The notes: generated from the letters alone by a model not told the origin. Numbered from the stretch's first letter, positions 7,814 to 15,487 are shown. The stretch is DNA of 33,825 bases from Streptomyces sp. ISL-11 (GCF_018614525.1 NZ_JAGGOL010000012.1:1-33825); one strand, 5' to 3'. Made by a program: numbers and translations.

Positions 7814-9139
7814 TCAGGCCCCCAGCACGCGCCGCAGATAGTCATTGCCGAAGACGCGCTGCGGGTCCAGCCGGTCCCGCAGCGCGGCGAACTCGGCGAA
7901 GCGCGGATACGCCTCCGCCAGATACCCGGCGTCACGGCTGTGCAGCTTCCCCCAGTGCGGCCGCCCGCCGTGGGCCGTCATGATCTGCTCGGCCGCGGTG
8001 AAGTAGGCCCGGAACGGCGCGCCCCGGTACATGTGGACGGCGAGGTAGGCGGTGTCGCGGCCGTAGGCGGTCGACAGGGGCACGTCGTCGGCCGGGGCGG
8101 TCCGCACCTCCACGGGGAAGGCGATCCGCAGGCGCGACCGCTCGATCATCGCTCTCAGCTCCCGCAGCGCCGCCAGGGCGGCCTCGCGCGGCAGGGCGTA
8201 CTCCATCTCCACGAACCGGACCCGGCGCGGGCTGGTGAACACCTTGTACGCGACATCGGTGTAGGTCCGGGCCGACAGGGCGCGGCCGGCCGCCTTCGCC
8301 ATGCCGGGCACGGCGGCGGGCACGGCGCGGCCGACGGTGCAGACGGCCTGGAAGAGCCCGTTGGACACCAGCTCGTCCTCCACCCAGGCGCCGAACCGGG
8401 CGGGCGGCGCTGCGGGGCCGGCGCTGCGGTTGTTGCGCTTGGTGACACAGCTTTCGGTGTGCGGAAACCAGTAGAACTCGAAGTGCTCGTTCTCGGCGAC
8501 CAGCTGATCGAACTCCGCCGTCACCCGGTCGAGGGGCATCGGCTCCTCGCGGGCCGTGAGCAGGAACTCCGGCTCCACCGCGAAGGTCAGCGACGTGATC
8601 ACCCCCAGCGCGCCGAGGCCCAGCCGGGCCGCCGCGAGGACCTCGGGGTTCTCGCGCGCCGAACAGGTGAGCACCGAACCGTCGGCCGTGACCAGCTCCA
8701 GGCCCGTGACCTGGGCGGACAGCGAGGCGGAGGTTCGGCCCGTCCCGTGGGTGCCGGTGCTGACCGCCCCGGAGACGGTCTGGGCCATGATGTCGCCCAT
8801 GTTGGCCAGCGACAGGCCGTGCGTGGACAGCGTCTCGTTCAGCTGCCGCAGGGTCGTTCCGGCGGCCACCGTCACGGTGCCGGCCCGCCGGTCGATGCCC
8901 CGGATGCCGGTGAGGCGCTCGGGACGTATGTGCAGGCCGTCCGTGGCGGCCGCGGCGGTGAACGAATGCCCCGTCCCGGCCGCCTTGACCCGCAGGCCGT
9001 CCGAGGCCGCCCGCGCCACCGCCGCCGCCAGCTCGCGCGTGCTCGCCGGTGCCACGGTCCGCGCGGGCCGGGCGGTGACGTTCCCCGCCCAGTTACGCCA
9101 CGTATCCCTTGTCCCGGTCGTTCCGGTCGTCTCCGTCAT
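7814..9139 (-). CDS. D-arabinono-1,4-lactone / aldonolactone-type FAD-dependent oxidase
   Basis: 441 residues. The N-terminal FAD-binding (PCMH-type) domain has 'VKAAGTGHSF' (about 51-60), where the His is the usual covalent flavin site, and 'GAVSTGTHGTG' (about 125-135). The C-terminal D-arabinono-lactone oxidase domain carries the family's 'HWGKLH' motif followed by 'RFAEFAALRDRLDPQRVFGNDYL'. The family oxidises sugar-1,4-lactones or alditols with O2; the substrate is uncertain. It lacks a signal peptide. Its ATG lies inside the 3' end of the upstream MFS gene, with a 47-nt overlap in a different frame, so the two are very likely co-transcribed. Confidence 0.88.
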   Translation of the reverse strand: MTETTGTTGTRDTWRNWAGNVTARPARTVAPASTRELAAAVARAASDGLRVKAAGTGHSFTAAAATDGLHIRPERLTGIRGIDRRAGTVTVAAGTTLRQLNETLSTHGLSLANMGDIMAQTVSGAVSTGTHGTGRTSASLSAQVTGLELVTADGSVLTCSARENPEVLAAARLGLGALGVITSLTFAVEPEFLLTAREEPMPLDRVTAEFDQLVAENEHFEFYWFPHTESCVTKRNNRSAGPAAPPARFGAWVEDELVSNGLFQAVCTVGRAVPAAVPGMAKAAGRALSARTYTDVAYKVFTSPRRVRFVEMEYALPREAALAALRELRAMIERSRLRIAFPVEVRTAPADDVPLSTAYGRDTAYLAVHMYRGAPFRAYFTAAEQIMTAHGGRPHWGKLHSRDAGYLAEAYPRFAEFAALRDRLDPQRVFGNDYLRRVLGA

Positions 9140-10370
9140 GTGCGCCAGACCCTCCCCTTGCCTGCGGCACGAATCCCTCCGGCCGCCGCGGCGCCGGCCT
9201 GCGCAGCCGGCGGTACCCCAGGAACGCGACCGCCGCCGCGAGCACCCCCGCCACCCCGGACACCGCGTACCCCGCGGCCGCCCCGGAGGCGTCCACCACC
9301 CAGCCGGCGGCCGACGACCCCAGCGCCACCCCGACCGCGAGCCCGGTGCTCGTCCAGGTCATGCCCTCGGTCAGCTTCGCGCGCGGTACGTGCTGTTCGA
9401 CGAGGGCCATCGTCGTCACCATGGTCGGCGCGATGGACAGGCCCGCGACAAAGAGCGCCACGGCCAGGAACGGCAGGCTCCCGACCAATTGGAGGGGGAT
9501 CATACTCACGGCCATCGCGCACACCCCCAGCAGCCAGCGGCGGGCCATGTCGCCCTTCAGGCGCAGCAGCCCGAAGACCGCCCCCGCCAGGCAGGAGCCC
9601 AGCGCGTACGTCGCGAGCACCAGGGCCGCGGCGGACTTGCGGCCCTCCTCCTCGGCGAAGGCGACGGTCACCACGTCGACCGTCCCGAAGATCGCGCCCA
9701 TCGCGACGAACGTCCCCACCAGTACCTGGAGCCCGGGGGAGCGCAGCGCGGAACCGCCGCTGTGGTGGTCGCGCGGATGCGGTACGGGCTCGGTGGCGCG
9801 CTGCGCCGTCAGCCACAGGACGCCGACCGCCAGGAAGCAGGCGGCCAGCAGGGGGCCGGCCTCCGGGAACCACCGCGTGGACAGGCCGATCGCCAGGATC
9901 GGCCCGAAGATGAAGCACACCTCGTCCACCACGGACTCGAACGCGTAGGCGGTGTGCAGCTCGCGGGTGCCGCGGTGGATCGCCGCCCACCGGGCCCGCA
10001 CCATCGAGCCCACGCTGGGCACGCAGCCCGCGAACGCCGAGAACACGAACAGCGTCCAGTCCGGCCACCGCTGCTGCGCGCTCACCAGCAGACCCGCGAC
10101 GGCGACCACGGCCAGGAGCGTCGCCGGGCGCAGCACCCGGCGCTGTCCGTGCCGGTCGACCAGCCGGGATATCTGCGGACCCACCACGGCGGCGGAGACC
10201 GCGAGAGTCGCCGAGAGGGCTCCGGCCAGCCCGTACTGCCCGGTCAGCTGGGAGACCATCGTGACGATGCCGATGCCCATCATCGACAGCGGCATCCGGC
10301 CGAGCAGGCCGGCCGCGGAGAAGCCCTTGGCGCCGGGTGCGGCGAATATTTCGCGGTAAGGACTGGGCAA
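9093..10370 (-). CDS. Major facilitator superfamily transporter
   Basis: 425 residues with about 12 hydrophobic helices and MFS loop features such as 'RLVDRHGQRRVLRPATLLA' between helices 2 and 3. The central loop around 'EPVPHPRDHHSGG' separates two six-helix halves. The likely start is TTG at 10370 ('PSPYREIFAAPG', a typical N-terminus for these proteins); no better ATG/GTG exists upstream in frame, and internal ATGs would cut helix 1. It overlaps the downstream oxidase by 47 nt and diverges from hemH. Substrate unknown. Confidence 0.85.
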   Translation of the reverse strand: MPSPYREIFAAPGAKGFSAAGLLGRMPLSMMGIGIVTMVSQLTGQYGLAGALSATLAVSAAVVGPQISRLVDRHGQRRVLRPATLLAVVAVAGLLVSAQQRWPDWTLFVFSAFAGCVPSVGSMVRARWAAIHRGTRELHTAYAFESVVDEVCFIFGPILAIGLSTRWFPEAGPLLAACFLAVGVLWLTAQRATEPVPHPRDHHSGGSALRSPGLQVLVGTFVAMGAIFGTVDVVTVAFAEEEGRKSAAALVLATYALGSCLAGAVFGLLRLKGDMARRWLLGVCAMAVSMIPLQLVGSLPFLAVALFVAGLSIAPTMVTTMALVEQHVPRAKLTEGMTWTSTGLAVGVALGSSAAGWVVDASGAAAGYAVSGVAGVLAAAVAFLGYRRLRRPAPRRPEGFVPQARGGSGAHDGDDRNDRDKGYVA

Positions 10371-10490
10371 GGGGGCCGCCAGGGGTTCTCGGGGGTGAAT
10401 CGGGGCGCGCAGAGAGGATGGCCGTAAGGAACGTAGGTGGTCGATACAGCTTACGGGCGCACATGCGTGCGATGCACGGCCATTTCCTCG

Positions 10491-10513
10491 CTGTCAGTGA
10501 CGGGTGGCAGGAT
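10491..10513 (+). promoter_or_regulatory. RecA-NDp (PafBC-type) promoter candidate for ferrochelatase, leaderless
   Basis: CTGTCAGTG (10491-10499), 8-nt spacer, CAGGAT (10508-10513), then ATG at 10521. This matches the mycobacterial recA P1-type promoter (TTGTCAGTG, 8 nt, TAG-N-N-T), used by the DNA-damage activator PafBC, except that the first T is C and the -10 starts with C. Seven bases separate the -10 box from the ATG, so the message would be leaderless. Confidence 0.55.
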
Positions 10514-10520
10514 CGGACGC

Positions 10521-11660
10521 ATGTCGGATCAGCCAGCAGACCAGCCAGCAACAGCCCCCTACGACGCCCTGTTGCTGCTCTCCTTCGGCGGCCCCGAAGG
10601 CCCGGACGAGGTCGTCCCGTTCCTGGAGAACGTCACCCGGGGCCGCGGCATCCCCCGCGAACGCCTCAAGGAGGTCGGGCAGCACTACTTCCTGTTCGGC
10701 GGCGTCAGCCCGATCAACGACCAGAACCGCGAGCTGCTGAGCGCGCTGCGCGCCGACCTCGCCGCCCACGGCCTGGACCTGCCGGTCTACTGGGGCAACC
10801 GCAACTGGGCGCCCTACCTCACCGACACCCTGCGCGAGCTGGTGGCCGACGGACACCGCCGCGTCCTGACCCTCACCACCAGCGCCTACGCCTCCTACTC
10901 CGGCTGCCGGCAGTACCGCGAGAACCTCGCGGACGCACTGGCCGCCCTGGAGGCCGAGGGGCTGCCCCTGCCCCGCGTCGACAAACTGCGCCACTACTTC
11001 AACCACCCCGGCTTCGTGGAACCCATGGCCGACGCCACCCTCGCCGCGCTCGCCGAGCTGCCCGAGGACGCCCGCGCGGGCGCCCACCTGGCCTTCACCA
11101 CCCACTCCATCCCCACGGCCGGCGCGGACATCTCCGGGCCCGCCGAGGCCCACGGTGACGGCGGCGCGTACGTCGCCGAGCACCTGGACGTCGCCCGCCT
11201 GATCGCCGACGCGGTGCGCCGGGAGACCGGCGTCGAGCGGCCCTGGCGCCTCGTCTACCAGTCCCGCAGCGGCGCCCCCCACGTCCCCTGGCTCGAACCC
11301 GACATCTGCGACCACCTGGAGACCGTCCACGGCGAGGGCGCCCCGGCCGTCGTCATGGTCCCCTTCGGCTTCGTCTCGGACCACATGGAGGTCAAGTACG
11401 ACCTCGACACCGAGGCCACCGCCAAGGCCGCCGAGCTCGGCCTGCCGGTCGCCCGCGCGGCCACCGTCGGCGCCGACCCGCGCTTCGCCGCCGCCGTGCG
11501 CGAGCTCGTCCTGGAGCGCGCCGCCACCGAGCGCGGCGAACGTCCCGAGCGCTGCGCGCTGGGCGCGCTCGGCCCCTCCCACGACCTCTGCCCCGTCGGC
11601 TGCTGCCCGGCCAGGGCCCCCCGCGCAGCCGCCGCCGGCGCCGACAGCCCGTACGCGTAA
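10521..11660 (+). CDS. hemH: Ferrochelatase (actinobacterial, coproporphyrin-type)
   Basis: 379 residues. It inserts Fe2+ into the porphyrin ring; in actinobacteria the physiological substrate is coproporphyrin III (CpfC pathway). Visible are '[22 protein letters not shown]' split across residues 14-35, '[13 protein letters not shown]' with Cys129, and the catalytic His195 in 'FTTHSIP'. Late residues '[17 protein letters not shown]' are typical. The C-terminal tail has Cys345, Cys357 and Cys361/362 ('[10 protein letters not shown]'), which with Cys129 could hold a [2Fe-2S] cluster as in the mycobacterial enzyme, though the spacing differs. ATG 10521 is preferred over upstream frame because the promoter's -10 box lies immediately before it. 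Ten-nt gap to the next gene. Confidence 0.95.
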   Translation: MSDQPADQPATAPYDALLLLSFGGPEGPDEVVPFLENVTRGRGIPRERLKEVGQHYFLFGGVSPINDQNRELLSALRADLAAHGLDLPVYWGNRNWAPYLTDTLRELVADGHRRVLTLTTSAYASYSGCRQYRENLADALAALEAEGLPLPRVDKLRHYFNHPGFVEPMADATLAALAELPEDARAGAHLAFTTHSIPTAGADISGPAEAHGDGGAYVAEHLDVARLIADAVRRETGVERPWRLVYQSRSGAPHVPWLEPDICDHLETVHGEGAPAVVMVPFGFVSDHMEVKYDLDTEATAKAAELGLPVARAATVGADPRFAAAVRELVLERAATERGERPERCALGALGPSHDLCPVGCCPARAPRAAAAGADSPYA

Positions 11661-11669
11661 GGAGCAACC

Positions 11670-12479
11670 GTGAGTGACCCGCTGAAGGCCGAACTCCTGA
11701 CCGTGGCCCTGGAGGCCGCCGACCTCGCCGGCACGCTCCTGAGGGACGGCCGCCCCGACGACCTGGGCGTGGCCGCCACCAAGACCAGCTCCATCGACGT
11801 CGTCACCGAGATGGACCTCGCCTCCGAGAAGCTGATCACCGACTTCCTGGCCGACCGGCGCCCCGGCGACGGTGTCCTCGGCGAGGAAGGCGCGAGCACC
11901 GAGGGCACGAGCGGTGTCCGCTGGGTCATCGACCCGATCGACGGCACGGTCAACTACCTGTACGGCCTGCCGTCCTGGTCCGTCTCCATCGCGGCCGAGC
12001 TCGACGGCGAGACGATCGTGGGCGTGGTGGCCGCGCCGATGCGGGGCGAGACGTATTCCGCCGCGCTCGGCGCGGGCGCGTTCGCGGGTGACCGACCGTT
12101 GCGGGTCCGCCCCGCGGTGCCGCTCGACCAGGCGCTGATCGGTACGGGCTTCGGGTACGTGGCCGCGCGGCGCGCCGCCCAGGGGGATGTCCTGCGGACG
12201 CTGCTGCCCGAGGTACGGGACATCCGACGGGGCGGGTCGGCCGCGATCGACCTCTGCGATGTGGCTTGCGGCCGGCTGGACGGCTACTACGAGCGGGGAC
12301 TCAATCCCTGGGACTACGCGGCGGGTGCGCTGATCGCGCGCGAGGCCGGTGCGGTGACGGGCGGTCGCCCGGGGGTCCCGGCCTCCACGGAGCTGACGGT
12401 GGCGGCCGCGCCGGGGCTCTTCGAGCGGCTCCAGGGGCGGCTGGAAGAGCTTGGGGCTTGGCGGGACGGTTTGGCCTGA
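11670..12479 (+). CDS. suhB: Inositol monophosphatase family protein
   Basis: 269 residues, starts GTG at 11670 with AAGGAG upstream. It shows the Mg2+-dependent, Li+-sensitive phosphatase motifs: 'GEEG' (71-74), 'WVIDPIDGTVNYLYG' with the two Asp ligands (residues 88 and 91), and 'NPWDYAAGALIAREAGA' near the C-terminus. These enzymes hydrolyse inositol phosphates or related sugar phosphates (including histidinol phosphate in some actinobacteria), so the exact substrate is not settled. It is probably co-transcribed with hemH (gap of 9 nt). Downstream lies a large palindromic region that can terminate transcription. Confidence 0.9.
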   Translation: MSDPLKAELLTVALEAADLAGTLLRDGRPDDLGVAATKTSSIDVVTEMDLASEKLITDFLADRRPGDGVLGEEGASTEGTSGVRWVIDPIDGTVNYLYGLPSWSVSIAAELDGETIVGVVAAPMRGETYSAALGAGAFAGDRPLRVRPAVPLDQALIGTGFGYVAARRAAQGDVLRTLLPEVRDIRRGGSAAIDLCDVACGRLDGYYERGLNPWDYAAGALIAREAGAVTGGRPGVPASTELTVAAAPGLFERLQGRLEELGAWRDGLA

Positions 12480-12592
12480 CGGCCGGTCGGGGTCTCGCAG
12501 GGTGGCCCCGTGCGGGTCCCGCTGCGCGGAGCCGTTGCCGCTGCGCGGGGCGGTGTCCGCTGCGCGGGGCTTGTTGGCGGTCGGTGCCGGGT

Positions 12593-12651
12593 CTGCGGGG
12601 GCCTGTTGTCGGGGCTGCTTCGCTTTACGCCCCGACAACAGGCCCCCGCAG
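12593..12651. repeat. Hairpin 1 of the palindrome (23-bp perfect stem)
   Basis: The arm 12593-12615 pairs perfectly with 12629-12651, leaving a 13-nt loop, TGCTTCGCTTTAC (12616-12628). It is strong enough to end transcription from the upstream phosphatase gene. Confidence 0.85.
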
Positions 12652-12768
12652 CCCCGTCCCCTCCTGCCGGTGGGTGGGAGGAAAAGACTGGTGGTGACCG
12701 GCAACGTGACAGCTGGCCGGAACCACCAACTGGTTTTTTCCCACCCCCACGGGAGGGGGCGGGCCGGA

Positions 12769-12817
12769 GCGGGCCCTATACGGGGCGTAAAGCGAAGCAG
12801 CCCCGTATAGGGCCCGC
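12769..12817. repeat. Hairpin 2 of the palindrome (18-bp perfect stem)
   Basis: The arm GCGGGCCCTATACGGGGC (12769-12786) pairs perfectly with 12800-12817. The loop GTAAAGCGAAGCA (12787-12799) is the exact reverse complement of the loop in hairpin 1, while the stem differs except for the inner GGGGC/GCCCC. Confidence 0.85.
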
Positions 12818-12840
12818 GGAGGCCCGACCCCGCACCATTG

Positions 12841-12897
12841 ACAGCCCCGCGCAGCGGACACAGCCCCGCGCAGCGGACACAGCCCCGCGCAGCGGGA
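12841..12897. repeat. Three tandem 19-bp repeats
   Basis: The unit ACAGCCCCGCGCAGCGGAC occurs at 12841, 12860 and 12879 (the last diverges in its final bases). It forms the right outer arm of the palindrome. Repeats are directly adjacent, with no spacers, so this is not a CRISPR array. Confidence 0.85.
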
Positions 12898-12999
12898 AAC
12901 GCACCCGCACGGGCAACCGTGCGAACCCAGAACCGCCCCCCGCGCAGCGAAAAGCGCCCGGCACAAGGCCGGACGCTTTCGTGGGATCGGTCCGAAGGA

Positions 13000-13167
13000 C
13001 TAAGCCGCAGCGACGTGCACGCCGTGCTCCGCGGCGAGACGGTGAAGGTCGTCCAGTGCCGCCTGCTCCACCTCGGCGAGGAACTCGTCGCCCGTCCTGC
13101 GGGCCTGGTCCAAGTCGAATCGGGTGCTCTCTATGCGCTGCAGAATGCCAGCGGTGAACGCGTCCAT
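13000..13167 (-). CDS. Small conserved-type protein of 55 residues, unknown function
   Basis: ATG at 13167 to TAG at 13000-13002. The product starts 'MDAFTAGILQRIESTRFDLD' and ends 'AAEHGVHVAAA'. It is predicted almost entirely helical and acidic, with heptad-like spacing of Ile, Leu and Phe (IL, I, F, L, FL, V, L, L) that would suit a short coiled coil or dimerising helical pair. GAGGGG lies about 8 nt upstream. Third codon positions are mostly G/C with a few A/T. It faces the palindrome at its 3' end and diverges from cutR, with which it shares a 321-nt regulatory region. I do not recognise a domain, but I recall a small gene at this place beside cutRS in Streptomyces. Confidence 0.75.
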   Translation of the reverse strand: MDAFTAGILQRIESTRFDLDQARRTGDEFLAEVEQAALDDLHRLAAEHGVHVAAA

Positions 13168-13488
13168 GGTGCTGCGCCCCCTCGTCGTGGGTAGATGGCA
13201 CGGGGGTGTGCCACGGCGAAACGATCACGCGCCCGCCCCGGAGGGGATCCGGCAGGCGTGATCGCGGGTGTGCAGACGTCTTCCCCACCACCGTCGAAGC
13301 GGAAACCTGCCGCCCCGCGCCAATCCGGAATCCCCGGGAAGCGCGCCGATCCGGAATCCCCGGGAAACCGGTGCCCGCCAGCCGCCCCCGCCCCCTTACG
13401 GCCGGTTTACCGGCGTTCCAGGCAGGATGGATGTACCCACCGGGACGTCACACGCCTGCTCACAGGCTCAAAGGGAAGGAACAACGCC
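13168..13488. promoter_or_regulatory. Divergent regulatory region, small-protein gene / cutR
   Basis: 321 nt with no gene. It contains an 18-bp direct repeat (see 13323-13366), the inverted sequence CCGGTTTACCGG (13402-13413), and a possible -10 box CAGGAT (13423-13428). A strong AAGGGAAGGA ribosome site (13471-13480) precedes the GTG of cutR. Confidence 0.6.
13323..13366. repeat. 18-bp direct repeat upstream of cutR
   Basis: ATCCGGAATCCCCGGGAA occurs exactly at 13323-13340 and 13349-13366, start-to-start 26 bp. Each copy contains the palindromic cores TCCGGA and CCCGGG. Paired identical sites about two and a half helical turns apart, in a promoter region, suggest a regulator-binding site. 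Confidence 0.7.
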
Positions 13489-14142
13489 GTGCGCGTACTC
13501 GTCGTCGAGGACGAGCAGCTGCTCGCCGATGCCGTCGCCACCGGACTGCGCCGGGAGGCCATGGCGGTCGACGTCGTGTACGACGGTGCCGCCGCCCTGG
13601 AGCGCATCGCCGTCAACGACTACGACGTCGTCGTGCTCGACCGTGACCTCCCGCTCGTCCACGGCGACGACGTCTGTCGCAAGGTCGTCGAGCTCGGCAT
13701 GCCGACCCGCGTCCTGATGCTGACCGCCTCCGGCGACGTCAGCGACCGCGTGGAGGGCCTGGAGATCGGTGCCGACGACTACCTGCCCAAGCCGTTCGCC
13801 TTCAGCGAGCTGACCGCGCGTGTACGGGCCCTGGGGCGGCGTACGACCGTGGCCCTGCCGCCCGTGCTCGAACGCGCCGGGATCAAGCTCGACCCGAACC
13901 GGCGCGAGGTCTTCCGCGACGGCCGCGAGGTGCAGCTGGCACCGAAGGAGTTCGCGGTGCTGGAGGTGCTCATGCGCAGCGAGGGAGCCGTGGTCTCGGC
14001 CGAGCAGCTGCTGGAGAAGGCGTGGGACGAGAACACCGACCCGTTCACCAACGTCGTCCGGGTCACCGTGATGACCCTGCGCCGCAAGCTCGGCGAGCCC
14101 GCGGTGATCGTCACCGTCCCCGGCTCGGGATACCGGATCTGA
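13489..14142 (+). CDS. cutR: CutR, OmpR-family response regulator
   Basis: 217 residues, GTG start at 13489. The receiver domain (1-115) has acidic residues in 'VVEDEQ', phospho-acceptor Asp51 in 'VVVLDRDLP', Thr in 'LMLTASG', and Lys in 'DYLPKPF'. The C-terminal winged helix (about 125-217) has 'LAPKEFAVLEVLMRSEGAVVS' split over its helices, 'VTVMTLRRKLGE' and 'VPGSGYRI'. It partners the histidine kinase six bases downstream. CutRS is a conserved Streptomyces system linked to antibiotic production and, in recent work, to extracytoplasmic protein folding/secretion stress. Assignment rests on sequence type plus the neighbours (hemH/suhB upstream, DUF4193 and dut downstream), as remembered for cutRS. 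Confidence 0.92.
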   Translation: MRVLVVEDEQLLADAVATGLRREAMAVDVVYDGAAALERIAVNDYDVVVLDRDLPLVHGDDVCRKVVELGMPTRVLMLTASGDVSDRVEGLEIGADDYLPKPFAFSELTARVRALGRRTTVALPPVLERAGIKLDPNRREVFRDGREVQLAPKEFAVLEVLMRSEGAVVSAEQLLEKAWDENTDPFTNVVRVTVMTLRRKLGEPAVIVTVPGSGYRI

Positions 14143-14148
14143 TCCCCG

Positions 14149-15396
14149 ATGCCCCCCACCCCCACCCCAGCCCCGCCGACCGCGCCCCCCAAGCCCAGCT
14201 GGGACCCCCGGCAGCCCGTCGTGCGGCCCTTCCCGTGGCTGCGCCCTACCATCCGGATACGGCTCACCCTGCTCTACGGCGGGATGTTCCTGATGGCGGG
14301 TGTCCTGCTGCTGACGATCATCTATCTGCTGGCCGCGGACGCCCTGAGCCAGGGCAGGTCGCTGCCCTTCCGGATTCTCAACGCCCAGGTGCAGTTCACC
14401 AGCGACACCTGCCGGGACCTGAGCGGTACCACCAACAGCTCCGACTTCATGCGCGGCCTCGAACAGTGCATGCAGTACCAGCGCGCCATGGCCCTGGACA
14501 GCCTCCTCAAGCGCTCGCTGCTGGCGCTCCTCGGCCTGGCCGTGATCGCGTTCGCCTTCGGTTACGCCATGGCCGGCCGGGTCCTCTCGCCGCTGGGCAA
14601 GATGACCCGTACCGCCCGCCGCGTCGCCGCGACGGACCTCTCCCGGCGGATCGAACTGGGAGGGCCGGAGGACGAGTTGAAGGAGCTCTCCGACACCTTC
14701 GACGAGATGCTCGACCGGCTGGAGCGGGCGTTCACCGCGCAGCAGCGCTTCGTGGCCAACGCCTCGCACGAGCTGCGCACCCCGCTGGCGATCAACCGCA
14801 CGCTGCTGGAGGTGCACCTCTCCGACCCCGGGGCCTCGCCCGAGCTCCAGCAGCTCGGCAAGACCCTGCTGGCCACCAACGAGCGCAGCGAGCAGCTCGT
14901 GGAGGGGCTGCTGCTGCTCGCCCGCAGCGACAACGAGATCGTGGACCGCAAGCCCGTGGACCTCGCCGAGGTGGCCTCCAGGGCCCTCGACCAGACCCGT
15001 GGTGAGGCGCAGGACAAGGGCGTGGAGCTGCGGGGGACGCGGGAGCCCGCCGTGGTGCAGGGCAATGGAGTGCTCCTGGAGCGCATCGCGCTGAACCTCG
15101 TGCAGAACGCTGTGCGCTACAACACCCCCGACGGCTGGGTCGAGGTCACCACGCGGTCCCAGCCCGGACAGGCGCTGCTGGTGGTCGAGAACACCGGGCC
15201 GGTCGTCCCCGCGTACGAGCTGGACAACATCTTCGAGCCCTTCCGGCGCCTGCGTACCGAGCGCACCGGCAGCGACAAGGGTGTGGGCCTCGGCCTGTCG
15301 ATCGTGCGGTCCGTGGCCCGGGCGCACGGCGGCCGGATCACGGCCGAACCGCGAGAGGGAGGCGGCCTGATCATGCGAGTGGTGCTGCCCACCTGA
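14149..15396 (+). CDS. cutS: CutS, sensor histidine kinase
   Basis: 415 residues. A Pro-rich cytoplasmic N-terminus (1-30) precedes TM1 (about 38-63), an extracytoplasmic sensor loop of about 58 residues, TM2 (about 123-145), a HAMP domain (about 145-197), HisKA with His207 in 'ASHELRTPLA', and HATPase with 'LNLVQNAVRYN', 'GVGLGLSIV' and 'GGGLIMRVVLP'. The sensor loop holds exactly two cysteines, Cys88 and Cys107. In the CutS family two conserved cysteines are proposed to read disulfide formation outside the cell. Stop-to-start gap from cutR is 6 nt, so the pair is an operon. Confidence 0.93.
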   Translation: MPPTPTPAPPTAPPKPSWDPRQPVVRPFPWLRPTIRIRLTLLYGGMFLMAGVLLLTIIYLLAADALSQGRSLPFRILNAQVQFTSDTCRDLSGTTNSSDFMRGLEQCMQYQRAMALDSLLKRSLLALLGLAVIAFAFGYAMAGRVLSPLGKMTRTARRVAATDLSRRIELGGPEDELKELSDTFDEMLDRLERAFTAQQRFVANASHELRTPLAINRTLLEVHLSDPGASPELQQLGKTLLATNERSEQLVEGLLLLARSDNEIVDRKPVDLAEVASRALDQTRGEAQDKGVELRGTREPAVVQGNGVLLERIALNLVQNAVRYNTPDGWVEVTTRSQPGQALLVVENTGPVVPAYELDNIFEPFRRLRTERTGSDKGVGLGLSIVRSVARAHGGRITAEPREGGGLIMRVVLPT

Positions 15397-15434
15397 CAAA
15401 CTCTGCGAGAATAGGGCGACCGCAGGTTCGCTTT

Positions 15435-15458
15435 GGGCGGAATTTTCATGGTCCGCCC
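15435..15458 (+). terminator. Hairpin after cutS
   Basis: GGGCGGA (15435-15441) pairs with TCCGCCC (15452-15458) across a 10-nt loop. No U-tract follows, as usual in high-GC genomes. Confidence 0.45.
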
Positions 15459-15473
15459 CTTGCTGTAGGCGTG

Positions 15474-15487
15474 TGTGATCGCTCACA
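15474..15487. promoter_or_regulatory. Perfect palindromic operator-like site TGTGATCGCTCACA
   Basis: The arms TGTGA and TCACA are separated by 4 nt. It resembles a CRP half-site pair, but the spacing is 4 rather than the usual 6, so the binding protein is unknown. It lies 78 nt after the cutS stop and 307 nt before the DUF4193 start. Confidence 0.4.

Larger units (their letters stand above)
12519..12897. repeat. Composite imperfect palindrome of about 379 bp, REPIN-like
   Basis: Symmetric around 12707. Left arm: three copies of CCGCTGCGCGG at 12519, 12538 and 12557 (19-bp spacing). Right arm: three copies of its complement at 12847, 12866 and 12885, again 19 bp apart; each left copy mirrors a right copy exactly about 12707. 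Inside lie hairpin 1 and hairpin 2 (listed separately). Next to the centre, an A-rich tract and GGTGGT (12675-12696) mirror ACCACC and a T-rich tract (about 12721-12747). The centre itself is about 25 nt of weaker symmetry. No coding potential. Confidence 0.85.
12480..12999. other. Long non-coding convergent gap with composite palindrome
   Basis: 520 nt between two convergent genes. Open frames exist here in several phases but are repetitive, unlike any protein family, and lack codon bias. Nearly all of it is occupied by the palindromic element 12519-12897. A diverged further unit (CCGCGCAGCG) appears near 12939-12950. Confidence 0.75.

Noticed and set aside
12841..12897. CRISPR array
   Set aside because: Repeats are 19 bp and directly adjacent, with no spacers and no cas genes nearby.
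12510..13157. Open frames across the palindromic region
   Set aside because: They consist of repeat-derived low-complexity sequence with no ribosome site or codon bias.
15474..15487. Classical CRP binding site
   Set aside because: Arms match, but the spacing is 4 bp instead of 6, so Crp recognition is doubtful; kept only as a palindrome.
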